Shown here piece after piece: positions 10,179-19,441 of a stretch of DNA of 64,000 bases (its first letter is position 1; every line of letters begins with the position of its first letter). This stretch comes from Streptococcus canis. GTDB taxonomy: Bacteria; Bacillota; Bacilli; Lactobacillales; Streptococcaceae. The position numbers and the translations under genes are program-made. Location: NCBI RefSeq assembly GCF_900636575.1, contig NZ_LR134293.1, positions 1,117,501-1,181,500 of the forward strand, written 5' to 3'. The notes below the pieces were generated by a model that had not been told where the DNA came from, did not search any database, and was given only the letters and a program-made list of their open reading frames with translations.

Positions 10179-11873
10179 ATGATCATTTATCACGCTTTAA
10201 AAGGCTATCAAGAAGTCATTACAAGAGGAGACTACCTCATCTTTGACACGCCTTTGACTTGTCGATTTGTGGGCCGTTTTTTTCGTTTTGAGAATCAAAA
10301 AGCCCTGCTGGCAGAATTGACAAGGTCAGCCTGTTTTCAGTGGGTGGAAGAAGGGCAAGCAGAGTTGACCTTTAAACACCTCTTTAACCGTCAGCTGGAT
10401 AAGGATGCCTTTACCCTGAAAGTTTCAGAGGATAAGGAAATCACCATTGAAAGCCAAAATCTCAGGGGATTTCGCTACGCCCAAGAAGCTTTACTCAAAG
10501 TCATGACCTTCAAAGGCGGCAAACTTTATTTGCCGATTGTCTCTGTCAAGCACAGCCCTTCATTTGCTATGCGTGGAGTGATTGAGGGATTTTATGGAAA
10601 ACCTTGGACACGAGAGGAGCGGATCGACTGTCTACGTTTTATTGGGAATAAAAGCATGAATACTTATATGTATGCGCCAAAAGATGATGATTACCAACGC
10701 AAACAGTGGCGAGACCTGTATCCTGATGATTGGATTGCTTATTTCAGAGAGCTACTTGCAGTAGCCAAGGAAGAAGGGATTGATTTTTGGTACATGATTA
10801 GTCCAGGACTTGATTTTGACTATACCAAGGAAGAAGATTACCAATTACTTTATCAAAAATTGCAACAACTTCTAGAGTTAGGTATCTGCCGTTTTGGGCT
10901 GTTGCTAGATGACATTGACTATCAGATTGTGGACGCGGTAGAAAGACGTTTCAAAAAAACTGCCTATGCCCAAGCCCACTTGGCAACACAGGTTTACCAC
11001 TTTTTAAACCAGCAACATGCTGCACCAGAATTGGTGGTTTGTCCGACAGAATACGATAATCATCATGATTCTATCTATTTGCAAGAACTGTCAGAAAGGA
11101 TTCCTAAAGAAGTTGCTTTTTTCTGGACAGGTCCAAGTACGCTAGCTAGTCAAATTTCGCAGATAGATATTGAAACCATGGCAGCGATTTACCACCGGCC
11201 CATCATTATTTGGGATAATATTCCTGTTAATGATTATCAAAAGGATCCAGAGCGGCTCTTTTTAACCCCATTTGCGAATCGCTCACCATTTTTATGCCAG
11301 TCAGACTATCAGGTCAAGGGGATTGTCTCTAATCCAATGATTAGCTGGGAATTATCTAAGCTGACCTTGACAGATATGAGCCATTATCTGTGGGATGCTA
11401 ATCGTTATCAGCCTAGTCATTCTTGGCTAGAAACGTTGACAGACTATGCAGGAGATGCTGAATTAGCCCTGGCTTTACAAGCATTTGCTTGGCATAATGG
11501 CAACCGGCATTTGCACAGGGATCTTCCTTTTGAAGTGGAAGAAGCCCTAGTAGCTAACGATGTACCAACTTTATCGGCTTGGGTAGCTGAATTGGTAGAA
11601 CTTGTCAATACGTTGAAAAAGCTAGATAAGCCAGCCTTTCAACAAGCGATTGCTCCTTGGTTTGAACGGGTGGAAAAGGATCAGGTACTTTGGCAGGCCA
11701 TTTTAGAGCAGAAACCTCATTTGGAAACACTCTATGCGGATTTACAAGAAGATAAACACCGTATTGGAAGTGACATTCCAAGTCGCTATTATCGTATTTA
11801 CTGTCAAAAACAAGATCAAGCAATAGCTAATCAAGGTCTGGTTACTCAAGCAAGACCTGAAGATTATGCTTAA
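10179..11873 (+). CDS. GH84 beta-N-acetylglucosaminidase
   Basis: A 564-residue protein. The GH84 signature RGVIEGFYGKPWT is near residue 131, and the catalytic pair is Asp244-Asp245 in LLLDDID. GH84 enzymes cleave terminal beta-GlcNAc by substrate-assisted catalysis. Streptococcal homologues have often been labelled hyaluronidase, but the catalytic core is of the hexosaminidase (NagJ/O-GlcNAcase) type. No signal peptide is seen, so it should act inside the cell on imported fragments, in keeping with the neighbouring cytosolic mannosidases. It is co-transcribed with the GntR regulator (47-nt gap) and a GH1 gene (25-nt gap). Confidence 0.9.
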   Translation: MIIYHALKGYQEVITRGDYLIFDTPLTCRFVGRFFRFENQKALLAELTRSACFQWVEEGQAELTFKHLFNRQLDKDAFTLKVSEDKEITIESQNLRGFRYAQEALLKVMTFKGGKLYLPIVSVKHSPSFAMRGVIEGFYGKPWTREERIDCLRFIGNKSMNTYMYAPKDDDYQRKQWRDLYPDDWIAYFRELLAVAKEEGIDFWYMISPGLDFDYTKEEDYQLLYQKLQQLLELGICRFGLLLDDIDYQIVDAVERRFKKTAYAQAHLATQVYHFLNQQHAAPELVVCPTEYDNHHDSIYLQELSERIPKEVAFFWTGPSTLASQISQIDIETMAAIYHRPIIIWDNIPVNDYQKDPERLFLTPFANRSPFLCQSDYQVKGIVSNPMISWELSKLTLTDMSHYLWDANRYQPSHSWLETLTDYAGDAELALALQAFAWHNGNRHLHRDLPFEVEEALVANDVPTLSAWVAELVELVNTLKKLDKPAFQQAIAPWFERVEKDQVLWQAILEQKPHLETLYADLQEDKHRIGSDIPSRYYRIYCQKQDQAIANQGLVTQARPEDYA

Positions 11874-11898
11874 CCGCTAGTGGCTAGAAAGGAATGAT

Positions 11899-13290
11899 AT
11901 GTTAGCATTTCCAAAAGAGTTTTGGTGGGGAGGAGCCACTTCAGGTCCTCAAAGTGAAGGGCGTTTTGCTAAACAGCACCGTAATCTCTTTGATTATTGG
12001 TATGAGCAAGAGCCTAGCTTGTTTTATGATGACGTGGGACCTGATACCGCTTCGGATGCCTATCATCAGATTGAGTCAGATTTGGCCTTGTTAGCTTCAC
12101 TAGGGCACAATTCCTACCGTACCTCAATTCAGTGGACACGTTTGATAGATGATTTTGAGCAGGCTACCATTAATCCTGATGGCCTTGCTTATTATAACCG
12201 AGTAATCAATGCTTGTTTGGCCAACGGTATTCGCCCTGTGATCAATTTGCATCATTTTGACCTGCCAATTGCCCTCTATCAAGCCTATGGTGGCTGGGAA
12301 TCCAAACGTGTTGTGGACTTATTTGTCGCCTTTGCTAAGGTTTGTTTTGAACAATTTGGTGATCGGGTCAAGGATTGGTTTGTCCACAATGAACCTATGG
12401 TCGTTGTGGAAGGCTCTTATTTAATGCAATTTCATTACCCAGCTATCGTGGATGGGAAAAAAGCAGTACAGGTCGCCTATAATCTAGTTCTAGCCACAGC
12501 CAAGGTTATTCAAGCATACAGACAAGGTCAAACAGAGTTTAGTAATGGCCGTATTGGAACCATTCTCAACCTGACGCCAGCCTACCCAGCTAGCCAGTCA
12601 GAGGCGGACATGGCTGCTGCGCATTTTGCAGAGCTTTGGAATAATGACTTGTTTATGGCTGCGGCTGTTCATGGGAAATTCCCAGAAGAATTGGTTGCGG
12701 TACTGAAACAAGATGGGGTTTTGTGGCAATCAACGCCAGAAGAATTGTCTCTTATTGCTGACAATCGGGTGGATTACTTGGGATTGAATTTTTACCAGCC
12801 TAAGCGCGTGAAGGCTCCTGATGTTATTCCAGTGATTAGCCCTTCTTGGAGTCCAGAATGGTATTACGATGCTTACTTGATGCCTGGTCGTCGTATGAAT
12901 GTGGATAAGGGCTGGGAAATTTATCCCGAGGCTGTCTATGATATTGCTATCAAGATGCGAGACCATTATGGGAATATTCCTTGGTTCTTATCTGAAAATG
13001 GGGTGGGTATTTCAGGAGAAGACCGTTATCGGGATAAAAATGGTCAGATTCAAGATGATTACCGCATTCAATTTTTGAAAGAACATTTAACTTATCTCCA
13101 CAAAGGAATAGAAGCTGGCTCTAATTGTTTTGGTTACCATGTATGGACCCCTATTGACTGTTGGTCTTGGCTCAATGCCTATAAAAACCGCTATGGCCTT
13201 GTGGAAAATAATATCCATACCCAAGTCCGACGTCCCAAAGCTTCAGCTTATTGGTTTAAGGAAGTAGCTACTCACAACCGCTTGGTTTAA
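11899..13290 (+). CDS. GH1 beta-glycosidase
   Basis: A 463-residue TIM-barrel enzyme of glycoside hydrolase family 1. Acid/base Glu165 is in VHNEPMV and nucleophile Glu366 is in LSENGVG. GHNSYRTSIQWTRL and HHFDLPIALY are other family blocks. Many streptococcal GH1 enzymes act on 6-phospho-sugars from PTS import. Here no PTS gene is nearby, and the operon partner is a GH84 enzyme. A substrate such as an unphosphorylated beta-linked disaccharide is therefore equally possible. Confidence 0.9.
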   Translation: MLAFPKEFWWGGATSGPQSEGRFAKQHRNLFDYWYEQEPSLFYDDVGPDTASDAYHQIESDLALLASLGHNSYRTSIQWTRLIDDFEQATINPDGLAYYNRVINACLANGIRPVINLHHFDLPIALYQAYGGWESKRVVDLFVAFAKVCFEQFGDRVKDWFVHNEPMVVVEGSYLMQFHYPAIVDGKKAVQVAYNLVLATAKVIQAYRQGQTEFSNGRIGTILNLTPAYPASQSEADMAAAHFAELWNNDLFMAAAVHGKFPEELVAVLKQDGVLWQSTPEELSLIADNRVDYLGLNFYQPKRVKAPDVIPVISPSWSPEWYYDAYLMPGRRMNVDKGWEIYPEAVYDIAIKMRDHYGNIPWFLSENGVGISGEDRYRDKNGQIQDDYRIQFLKEHLTYLHKGIEAGSNCFGYHVWTPIDCWSWLNAYKNRYGLVENNIHTQVRRPKASAYWFKEVATHNRLV

Positions 13291-13524
13291 TTAAAAGGAG
13301 TCTAGGGACGCTTCGTTTGTCCTCATGGTCCTTAGCATTGAAGCTTTTTCGGTAGCCTGCGCCAGTACGCCAGTAGGCTTTCTCAAATAGAATGATATGA
13401 CTGATGGAGTAAGGAATTGAACTCGCTGTTGAGCAGGATTTGACCTTACTCTTTTTACCTTGTCGTCAAAACGAGATTGGGGAAGAAGTTAGGAGGGGAT
13501 TAGCTAAAAGCTCTCATGATTTAG

Positions 13525-13554
13525 TTGTTGTAATGAAGGGACTTATGATAAAAT
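13525..13554 (+). promoter_or_regulatory. Possible promoter of the relic response regulator
   Basis: TTGTTG (13525-13530) and TAAAAT (13549-13554) are separated by 18 bp, with a TG extension before the -10. It precedes the decayed response-regulator gene. From 13291 to 13524 I see no gene. Confidence 0.35.
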
Positions 13555-13599
13555 AGAGAATATGATTAAACTAAAAAGTTATCATTAAGAAAAAGATAG

Positions 13600-14186
13600 C
13601 TGACTGTTGGGCTTCTGCCAAGGCATGTTAGTCCTTAGTAAAGGAGAAGTCTATATTCATTCAAGCATGGCCGAAAATCATTTGGCATTGTTTGTTGGCA
13701 AAGAAAGGTGACAAGGGTTCTACAATCTCTCTTTTTAGCAAGCCTGATCCTTTGTTAGAAGTGATTAAGGAAAAGGGGAGCTATCATATCAGGTTTTTTT
13801 CTTGGCTATTGCTATTAAAGGCCGCCTGCACACCGCTATGACTCATGTTCTGGCTAAAGTGGACAGCTCTTTAGAAGATTTTATTTATACCTCCAAACAT
13901 AGACCATCATAGGATTCTTTTAACCGGTTTCTTCTTTTTGAAACATCTATCAGTTGATTTTATATACAGAAAAAGATAGAATGACATTTTATGCGATTAT
14001 TTCAGAGATTTGTCAGTTGAAACCGCAATTGGTGCAATGTTATCGTGATGTTGTAGTCAATCTGAGATAGCTTGACGATCTTAATAAACTTATCTTAAAG
14101 CTGGCTCGACTTGTTTGTTATTTCATTTGGCATTGAAAGAGGTATTAGAAGTGATGGAACGACTTGAACACAAAGGAGGAAGATAG
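13600..14186 (+). pseudogene. Relic of BlpR/SilA-type LytTR response regulator
   Basis: No open frame remains, but pieces in different frames line up with the BlpR/SilA family. SKPDPLLEVIKEKGSYHI then FFLAIAIKG (about 13735-13825) recall the receiver segment around KPDQLL and FFLDIEI. A LytTR DNA-binding segment at about 13963-14065 reads LYTEKDRMTFYAIISEICQL followed by KPQLVQCYRDVVVN. The last piece, LKEVLEVMERLEHKGGR, ends in TAG at 14184-14186, one base before the next ATG. Stops and frameshifts show it is dead. This is the usual partner of the AgrC-like kinase whose truncated gene follows directly. Confidence 0.7.
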
Positions 14187-14909
14187 ATGCTAGAAGAGTT
14201 TCTTCAATTTTTAGGCTTTGTATTTTTGGATATTATTGAGATTATGTTAATGTTAAAGCTTTTTAGCTTTATTAGCGCAATCCCGTTTCGTTTCAAAAAA
14301 ATCTTTTACTTGGGACTTGCCATAGTACTCTTTCAAGTTGTTGTCTGGACCTTTTTACCAGATTATTTTACAGTTGAAGTGGTTATGATGGAAGAACTTC
14401 TTTTCTTTGTGCTGATAGCTTTGTATTACGGCAGGCCGATAAAGCCCAGTCTTTTGGTTTTTTATGGTCTTTTTCCAATGGTGGTTACAAGTCTTATCAA
14501 GCAATTTATAGTTTTCTTTATCGCTCCTTTATTTGGTTTACCTTTTACAGTGATCAGCCAAAATACCTTCTTATCGTATGTTTTTCTTTGTTTTAGTATT
14601 TTTTTGGCTTACTTCTTTGTCAAACTTTACCATTATGATTTTTCAAGCTGGCATCAAAATCTTAAATCAGTGATAGCTGATAGGTTGCTGTTAGTCACTA
14701 ATGGCTCGATGTTTCTTTACTATCTGCTTCTTCACGGGATTGATTTGTCGTCGTTAAACTGGTTTGGCATGACATCAACGACCTTACGTCAGATTATCGT
14801 CATCTTCTACCTCATTTTATTCTTGACACTACTAGCTATTTTGGATCGGAAGGTTAAACAACATCTCCTTCAACAAAATGGTTCAGTAAAAAGAAAAGAA
14901 GTGTCCTGA
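14187..14909 (+). pseudogene. Truncated AgrC/BlpH/SilB-like sensor kinase, membrane part only
   Basis: A 240-residue open frame with six or seven hydrophobic helices, ending in the basic stretch LDRKVKQHLLQQ. This is the layout of the peptide-sensing membrane domain of HPK10 kinases (AgrC, ComD, BlpH, SilB), whose full length is about 430-450 residues. No H-box or ATP-binding domain follows. The next 250 bases contain only short frames. It starts immediately after the relic response regulator, as in blpR-blpH and silA-silB. It could still be translated as a membrane peptide, but signalling function should be lost. Calling it a stand-alone membrane protein is the alternative. Confidence 0.65.
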
Positions 14910-15163
14910 TCTAGCTCTTTATAGTTGTCATGCGAAAGGTCGCTACCTAAGATATTGGCGGTGTTAGACATGATGACACTGATAAGTCCCAAGGAAGGCA
15001 TTGCCAAAGCCGATATGGCTAGTGTGCGTCAGGGTTATGAGATTGTTTTTACAGCTATCAGCAGATAAGTATGTAGATGATGTCTTTGAAGTGACGCACC
15101 GACTATTGACTTTCTAGAGTTTATTAGGGTCTTATCCGTGTTAAGAAATAATGCCCCTAATCA

Positions 15164-15204
15164 TAAAAAAGAGTCCCCATTCAGTGAGTTACTGATTGGG
15201 GATT
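15164..15204 (-). terminator. Terminator of the ROK-GH92 operon
   Basis: On the minus strand a 12-bp stem with one mismatch (arms 15191-15202 and 15174-15185) is followed by CTCTTTTTTA, just past the GH92 stop. The stretch 14910-15160 before it contains only an unassigned frame of about 30 codons near 14970-15067. Confidence 0.7.
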
Positions 15205-15212
15205 TTGCTTAT

Positions 15213-17387
15213 TTAAGTTGTTAGGGAAAAAGGAAGGTCAGCAGAACAATAATGGATTTGGGGAGGGACTAGCCCTAGTTGAAAGTCAAGTTGACAACCT
15301 TTCACAAGATCATCATGGGTCAGGTAGAGCTTGTGATAGGGGTGGTGATTGAAGTCAAGCTTGGTAACAAACTGGTACTGGGGAACATTGCCCTTACAAT
15401 TAATAACAATTTGCTTGCCTTTTGGAAGGTGAAGGCAGGCCTTATCAAGGTTTGGAATACCAATCAGGTATTGCCCTGTTCCAGGAGTAACAGGATAAAT
15501 TCCTAGGCTATTGAGTAGATACCAAGAGCTCATGCTGCCATTGTCTTCATCACCGGGATAACCTTCTTGCGTAAAGGCGTGATTGAGCAGATTCTTAAGA
15601 ATTAATTGTCCAAAATGGGGTTGACCAATGTAATGATAAAGATAGGGAAGATGGAAACTTGGCTGGTTGGAGATGGCTATCTGTCCAAAATCTAGAGCCG
15701 CTAATTCACTCATTTCATGAATTTCAAAGCCATAAGCATGAACTTTAAATTGAGGCTCTTGATTACACAATGTTTCCAAGCGTTTAGCAAAGGAAGTTTT
15801 ACCTCCGGTTAATCGGATATAACCTAAGATATCATGGTAACAAGCAAAGCTATTTTGATAGCTAGAGCCTTCGGTATAATCTTCTCCCCAGTTAAGAGGA
15901 TCAAAGTTTGGACGAAACTGTCCTTTGGCGTCTTTACTTCTGAGAAAACCATTGGTTTTGTCGATTAACTGACGATAGTTAAGGGAGCGGAAATGGTAGC
16001 TAGCCTCTAGCTCTGACTTTCCTAAAGTACCAGCCACTTGGCCAATGCAAAAATCACTGTAAGCATAATCTTGGGTTTGGTTGACACTTTCGTGGTAATG
16101 GTTAGGAATATAGCCTAATTTTTGGTAGTCGTCTGCTCCTAATCGACCAAATTTGGGATTATCACTTTGCTTATTGGCAGTATCCAGCATGGCATCTAAC
16201 AGGTCGGGCATCAACTGGGCTCCAATGCCTTTAACGGCAGCATCAGCAATGACGGCATCCACAAGGGTACCAGGCATCAGTCCTCTTTCATCAGGAGAGA
16301 GCCACTTAGGTAGAAAACCAGTGTCCTTGTAACTGCTCAGCAGTCCTTCTAGGATATCCTCGTAGGTGTCAGGAGCGATTAGGGATAGCAGGGGGTAGAG
16401 GGATTTGTAGGTATCCCAAAAGCCGTTGTTGGTGTAAGCTTTACCCTTAGTGGCTGTTTTGGTGAGCGTGTTGTAGTGAATTGCTTCGCCGTTGTCATTA
16501 TTCTCATACCACCTTTGTGGGAAAAGCAGGGCTCGGTAAAAGTGTTGGTAGAAGAGCTTGACCTTATCAAAATCTTTGTCCTCAACTTCGATGCGATTTA
16601 GAAAGTTAGTCCATTGGGCGCGGTTATTGGCTAAGGAAGTTTCAAAATCTTGTGGAAATTCTCTTTGCCAATTGAGAGCAGCCTGTTGAAAACTGATAAA
16701 GGATGTGGCGGCGGTCACTTCCAAGTGTCGGAGGCTTTCGTCAAATTGGAAGTAGGTAAAAGTGGTTTTGGTTTTATCGTCTAAAGCAACTGATTTCAAT
16801 TGGTCACCAATGTATTTGTGGGTGACAGGGCTGCTAAATTGCAGATGAACATACATACAAAGGTCTTTGTCATGGCAATCAGAAACGTTTTGAACACAGC
16901 CAAGTAGGGTTTTACCATCAGCTTCCACTTGCCAAAAACTGTTGCCAGGGTTGTGGATAATCAGTCCTGCGCTGCCATTCTCAAAAGAAAAATCACAATG
17001 AAAGCCGTACATGGAGGCTGTTGCTCGGCTCAAAATGCGATGTCTCTGGCTAAAAACTTCTAGCAGGTGTGGCTGAAAACGGGCTTCCTTTGGACGATAT
17101 GAACTCTGATTGTGGAAGACATCGCCTTTGCTGACAAGGTCGCTAACTGGTAACAAAGTCACGGTAGCAAAATCACCCATCCAGGGGCTGGGCTGATGGG
17201 TCAGTCGAATCCCAGCAAAAGTGTGATCCTCGGGATGAAACCACCAAGCACCACGGTTTGCTTGGTTTTCTAAAGCTAAATAATTCATTCCAAAAGGGAC
17301 ACCTGTGAGGGGCAGGCAATTGCCCTGTGAAAAGGCATATTGGCTGGCTGTGCCAAAGCGCGTGTCAATAAAATCTAGATGGTCCAT
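15213..17387 (-). CDS. GH92 alpha-mannosidase
   Basis: A 724-residue enzyme of family GH92, calcium-dependent inverting exo-alpha-mannosidases. Those that act on N-glycans mostly cleave alpha-1,2 links. The C-terminal block DEDNGSMSSWYLLNSLGIYP followed by VTPG is characteristic, as are GFWDTYKSLYPLLSL near residue 320 and YTEGSSYQNSF. It begins directly at the N-terminal beta domain with no signal peptide, so a cytoplasmic site is likely. Many Bacteroides relatives are periplasmic or surface-exposed instead. Its start follows the ROK kinase gene by only 3 nt, so the two form an operon. Confidence 0.94.
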   Translation of the reverse strand: MDHLDFIDTRFGTASQYAFSQGNCLPLTGVPFGMNYLALENQANRGAWWFHPEDHTFAGIRLTHQPSPWMGDFATVTLLPVSDLVSKGDVFHNQSSYRPKEARFQPHLLEVFSQRHRILSRATASMYGFHCDFSFENGSAGLIIHNPGNSFWQVEADGKTLLGCVQNVSDCHDKDLCMYVHLQFSSPVTHKYIGDQLKSVALDDKTKTTFTYFQFDESLRHLEVTAATSFISFQQAALNWQREFPQDFETSLANNRAQWTNFLNRIEVEDKDFDKVKLFYQHFYRALLFPQRWYENNDNGEAIHYNTLTKTATKGKAYTNNGFWDTYKSLYPLLSLIAPDTYEDILEGLLSSYKDTGFLPKWLSPDERGLMPGTLVDAVIADAAVKGIGAQLMPDLLDAMLDTANKQSDNPKFGRLGADDYQKLGYIPNHYHESVNQTQDYAYSDFCIGQVAGTLGKSELEASYHFRSLNYRQLIDKTNGFLRSKDAKGQFRPNFDPLNWGEDYTEGSSYQNSFACYHDILGYIRLTGGKTSFAKRLETLCNQEPQFKVHAYGFEIHEMSELAALDFGQIAISNQPSFHLPYLYHYIGQPHFGQLILKNLLNHAFTQEGYPGDEDNGSMSSWYLLNSLGIYPVTPGTGQYLIGIPNLDKACLHLPKGKQIVINCKGNVPQYQFVTKLDFNHHPYHKLYLTHDDLVKGCQLDFQLGLVPPQIHYCSADLPFSLTT

Positions 17388-17390
17388 GGG

Positions 17391-18269
17391 TCATTTCTCC
17401 TTGTGTTCTTGGTAAAAATCAATGGCAGCTCCCAGAAGATTGGCTTCGTTTTTAAAGTGACAAATAGCTAGTTGAGGTCTAAGGTTGGTGATTTCGACAG
17501 CTTGGTAGAGTTTGTCTAGTTCAGCTTCAATCGCTGGCAGTAAAAAATCAGCTTGGGAAACACCGCCTCCGATTAACATTAGTTGAGGGTCAAAGGCGTG
17601 TTGAATGTTAAAAATACCGATAGCTAAACTTTGGAGAAAGATCTGCCTTTCTGTAAGTGCTAGGGGATCTCCTTGCTCTGCGAGCATAAGGACAGCTTTG
17701 CCAGTATAAGCTTTTCCATCATTGACGGCTGCACTATACCGCTTGGCCATATTAACCACTGTCCCTAACTGACTGAAGGTTTGCATGTGCGGATTCATAA
17801 TCATAAAACCAAATTCACCGCCGAATAAATGAGCACCATGGTAAATCTTGCCATCAATGACCAAGCTACCTCCAACTCCAGTTCCCAAAACAAGCATGGC
17901 TAGGCTACTAGCGCCTTTTCCTGCCCCTAAGGTAGCTTCAGCTAAGGCTGCACAATTGGCATCGTTTTCGATAGAAATAGGGTAATGTAGCCGTTCCTCT
18001 AAGGCTTCTTGGATTTTAAAATGGTGAATGTAGGGAATAGCGCTGGCGCCTTCGATAATACCCTTTTCTTTATTGACTGCCCCAGGTGAACTGATGGCAA
18101 TTCCTGAGAAATGGTAAGCAGAGTAGCGAGCAACTTCTTGGTCGAGCAACTGATAGAAACTTTCAAGATCAGCAGGAGTAGGAAAACTGCTTTGTTGGCT
18201 CAGTTGACCATTTTGGTAGAGGGCAAATTTGAGGGAGGTACCTCCCATATCAAGACATAATAAGGTCAT
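17391..18269 (-). CDS. ROK-family sugar kinase
   Basis: A 292-residue cytosolic kinase. The ATP-phosphate site DMGGTSLKF is at residues 7-15. The sugar-binding ENDANCAALAEATLGAGKGA lies near 110, and VLGTGVGGSLVIDGKIYHG near 135. The zinc motif found in many ROK proteins (CxCGxxGC) is absent. It lacks an N-terminal DNA-binding domain, so it is a kinase and not a repressor. Context suggests phosphorylation of mannose or another hexose released by GH92, but specificity cannot be read from sequence. It is the first gene of the operon with GH92 and is divergent from the importer genes. Confidence 0.88.
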   Translation of the reverse strand: MTLLCLDMGGTSLKFALYQNGQLSQQSSFPTPADLESFYQLLDQEVARYSAYHFSGIAISSPGAVNKEKGIIEGASAIPYIHHFKIQEALEERLHYPISIENDANCAALAEATLGAGKGASSLAMLVLGTGVGGSLVIDGKIYHGAHLFGGEFGFMIMNPHMQTFSQLGTVVNMAKRYSAAVNDGKAYTGKAVLMLAEQGDPLALTERQIFLQSLAIGIFNIQHAFDPQLMLIGGGVSQADFLLPAIEAELDKLYQAVEITNLRPQLAICHFKNEANLLGAAIDFYQEHKEK

Positions 18270-18364
18270 AGGGATTCTCCTTTAGCATGAGATAAACTCT
18301 TATTTCTAACCTTAGTATGACAGATTTCCAAAAGAATAAAAAGGCTTTCTGAGAGATTCTATAT

Positions 18365-18406
18365 TTTGTGCTATCATACCTATAATTTGTGTTATCATAC
18401 CTATAA
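18365..18406. promoter_or_regulatory. Two 21-bp tandem direct repeats upstream of the sugar importer
   Basis: Units 18365-18385 and 18386-18406 differ at one base only (C or T at position 7). They share the core TATCATACCTATAA. The 21-bp period equals two helical turns, so both copies face the same side of the DNA. They lie just upstream of the importer promoter, where AraC-type activators commonly bind direct repeats. The AraC-type response regulator encoded at 24469-25953 is the obvious candidate. Confidence 0.6.
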
Positions 18407-18417
18407 TTTGTTGCTTG

Positions 18418-18443
18418 TTGATAATGAAAGCGCTTGATATACT
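18418..18443 (+). promoter_or_regulatory. Importer promoter with overlapping cre-like site
   Basis: The -10 is TATACT (18438-18443) with a poor -35, as expected for an activated promoter. The stretch ATGAAAGCGCTTGAT (18424-18438) matches the CcpA cre consensus WTGNAANCGNWNNCW at all but one position. It overlaps the space between -35 and -10, so catabolite repression is predicted. Confidence 0.6.
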
Positions 18444-18481
18444 GTAACCATAACCTGATTAACACAAAGGGAGGTTGGGAA

Positions 18482-19432
18482 ATGACCAAACAAACCAACA
18501 AAAAGACATCCTTTTGGAAAAATATGATTAAATACCGAGCCCTGCTGTTAATGGTATTACCAGGTTTCATCTGGTTCATTTTTTTCTTTTACATTCCAGT
18601 ATTAGCCAATGTCGTTGCTTTTAAGGATTTCCATTATTCAGCCGGAGGCTTTATGGAGAGTTTAAAAGAGAGTCCTTGGGTTGGTTTAGATAATTTTAAA
18701 TACCTCTTTGCTTCCAAAGATGCCTGGCTGATTACTAGAAACACCATTGCTTATAATGTAATCTTTTTACTGTTCAATGTTTTCTTTGCTATCGCATTTG
18801 CCATCATCATGAGTGAATTGCGAAATAAGAAAACTGTTAAAGTTTATCATACCATGTCCTTACTGCCCTATTTCTTATCTTGGGTTGTTATTGAATACTT
18901 TGTTTCTGCCTTTTTAAACACTGATAAAGGTTTTATTAATCAACTTCTGGTTGGCAGTGGCAGTAGCCCAATCAAATGGTATTCCAATCCAACTTGGTGG
19001 CCTTTGATTTTACTTTTCATGAGTGTCTGGAAGGGGCTAGGTTACAACAGTATTATCTATTACGCTTCGGTAAAAGGCATTTCAGATACCTACTATGAAG
19101 CTGCTATGGTGGACGGGGCTAACAAGTGGCAGCAGATTAAGAATATTACCATTCCTCAATTATTGCCGATGATGTCCATCTTATTGATTATTAATATTGG
19201 TAGTATCTTTAAGTCGGACTTTGGGCTCTTCTATGTTATTCCAAAAAATTCAGGCCCTCTTTATGATGTGACCAGTGTTTTGGACACTTATGTTTATAAT
19301 GCCTTGACCGCCACGGGAGATATTGGGATGGCATCAGCTGCTAGTTTGTATCAGTCGGTCGTCGGGACTTGCATCTTGTTAGCCACCAATGCGATTGTTC
19401 GTCGTATGGATCCCGATGCGGCCTTGTTCTAG
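18482..19432 (+). CDS. ABC sugar importer permease, LplB/MalF type
   Basis: A 316-residue inner-membrane protein with six predicted helices. The cytoplasmic EAA loop is YEAAMVDGANKWQQIKNITIPQL, which contacts the ATPase. The start chosen is the ATG at 18482, which has GGGAGG about 9 nt upstream. A frame extending back to 18434 has no ribosome site. It pairs with the next gene and the lipoprotein to form a CUT1-type importer for oligosaccharides. No ATPase gene is in the cluster, so a shared ATPase such as MsmK elsewhere in the genome is expected. Confidence 0.92.
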   Translation: MTKQTNKKTSFWKNMIKYRALLLMVLPGFIWFIFFFYIPVLANVVAFKDFHYSAGGFMESLKESPWVGLDNFKYLFASKDAWLITRNTIAYNVIFLLFNVFFAIAFAIIMSELRNKKTVKVYHTMSLLPYFLSWVVIEYFVSAFLNTDKGFINQLLVGSGSSPIKWYSNPTWWPLILLFMSVWKGLGYNSIIYYASVKGISDTYYEAAMVDGANKWQQIKNITIPQLLPMMSILLIINIGSIFKSDFGLFYVIPKNSGPLYDVTSVLDTYVYNALTATGDIGMASAASLYQSVVGTCILLATNAIVRRMDPDAALF

Positions 19433-19441
19433 GAGGAAAAC

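Noticed and set aside
18250..18579. A 109-codon minus-strand frame across the ROK/importer divergent region.
   Set aside because: It reads through the tandem repeats and the promoter and overlaps the start of the permease gene. It has no ribosome site.
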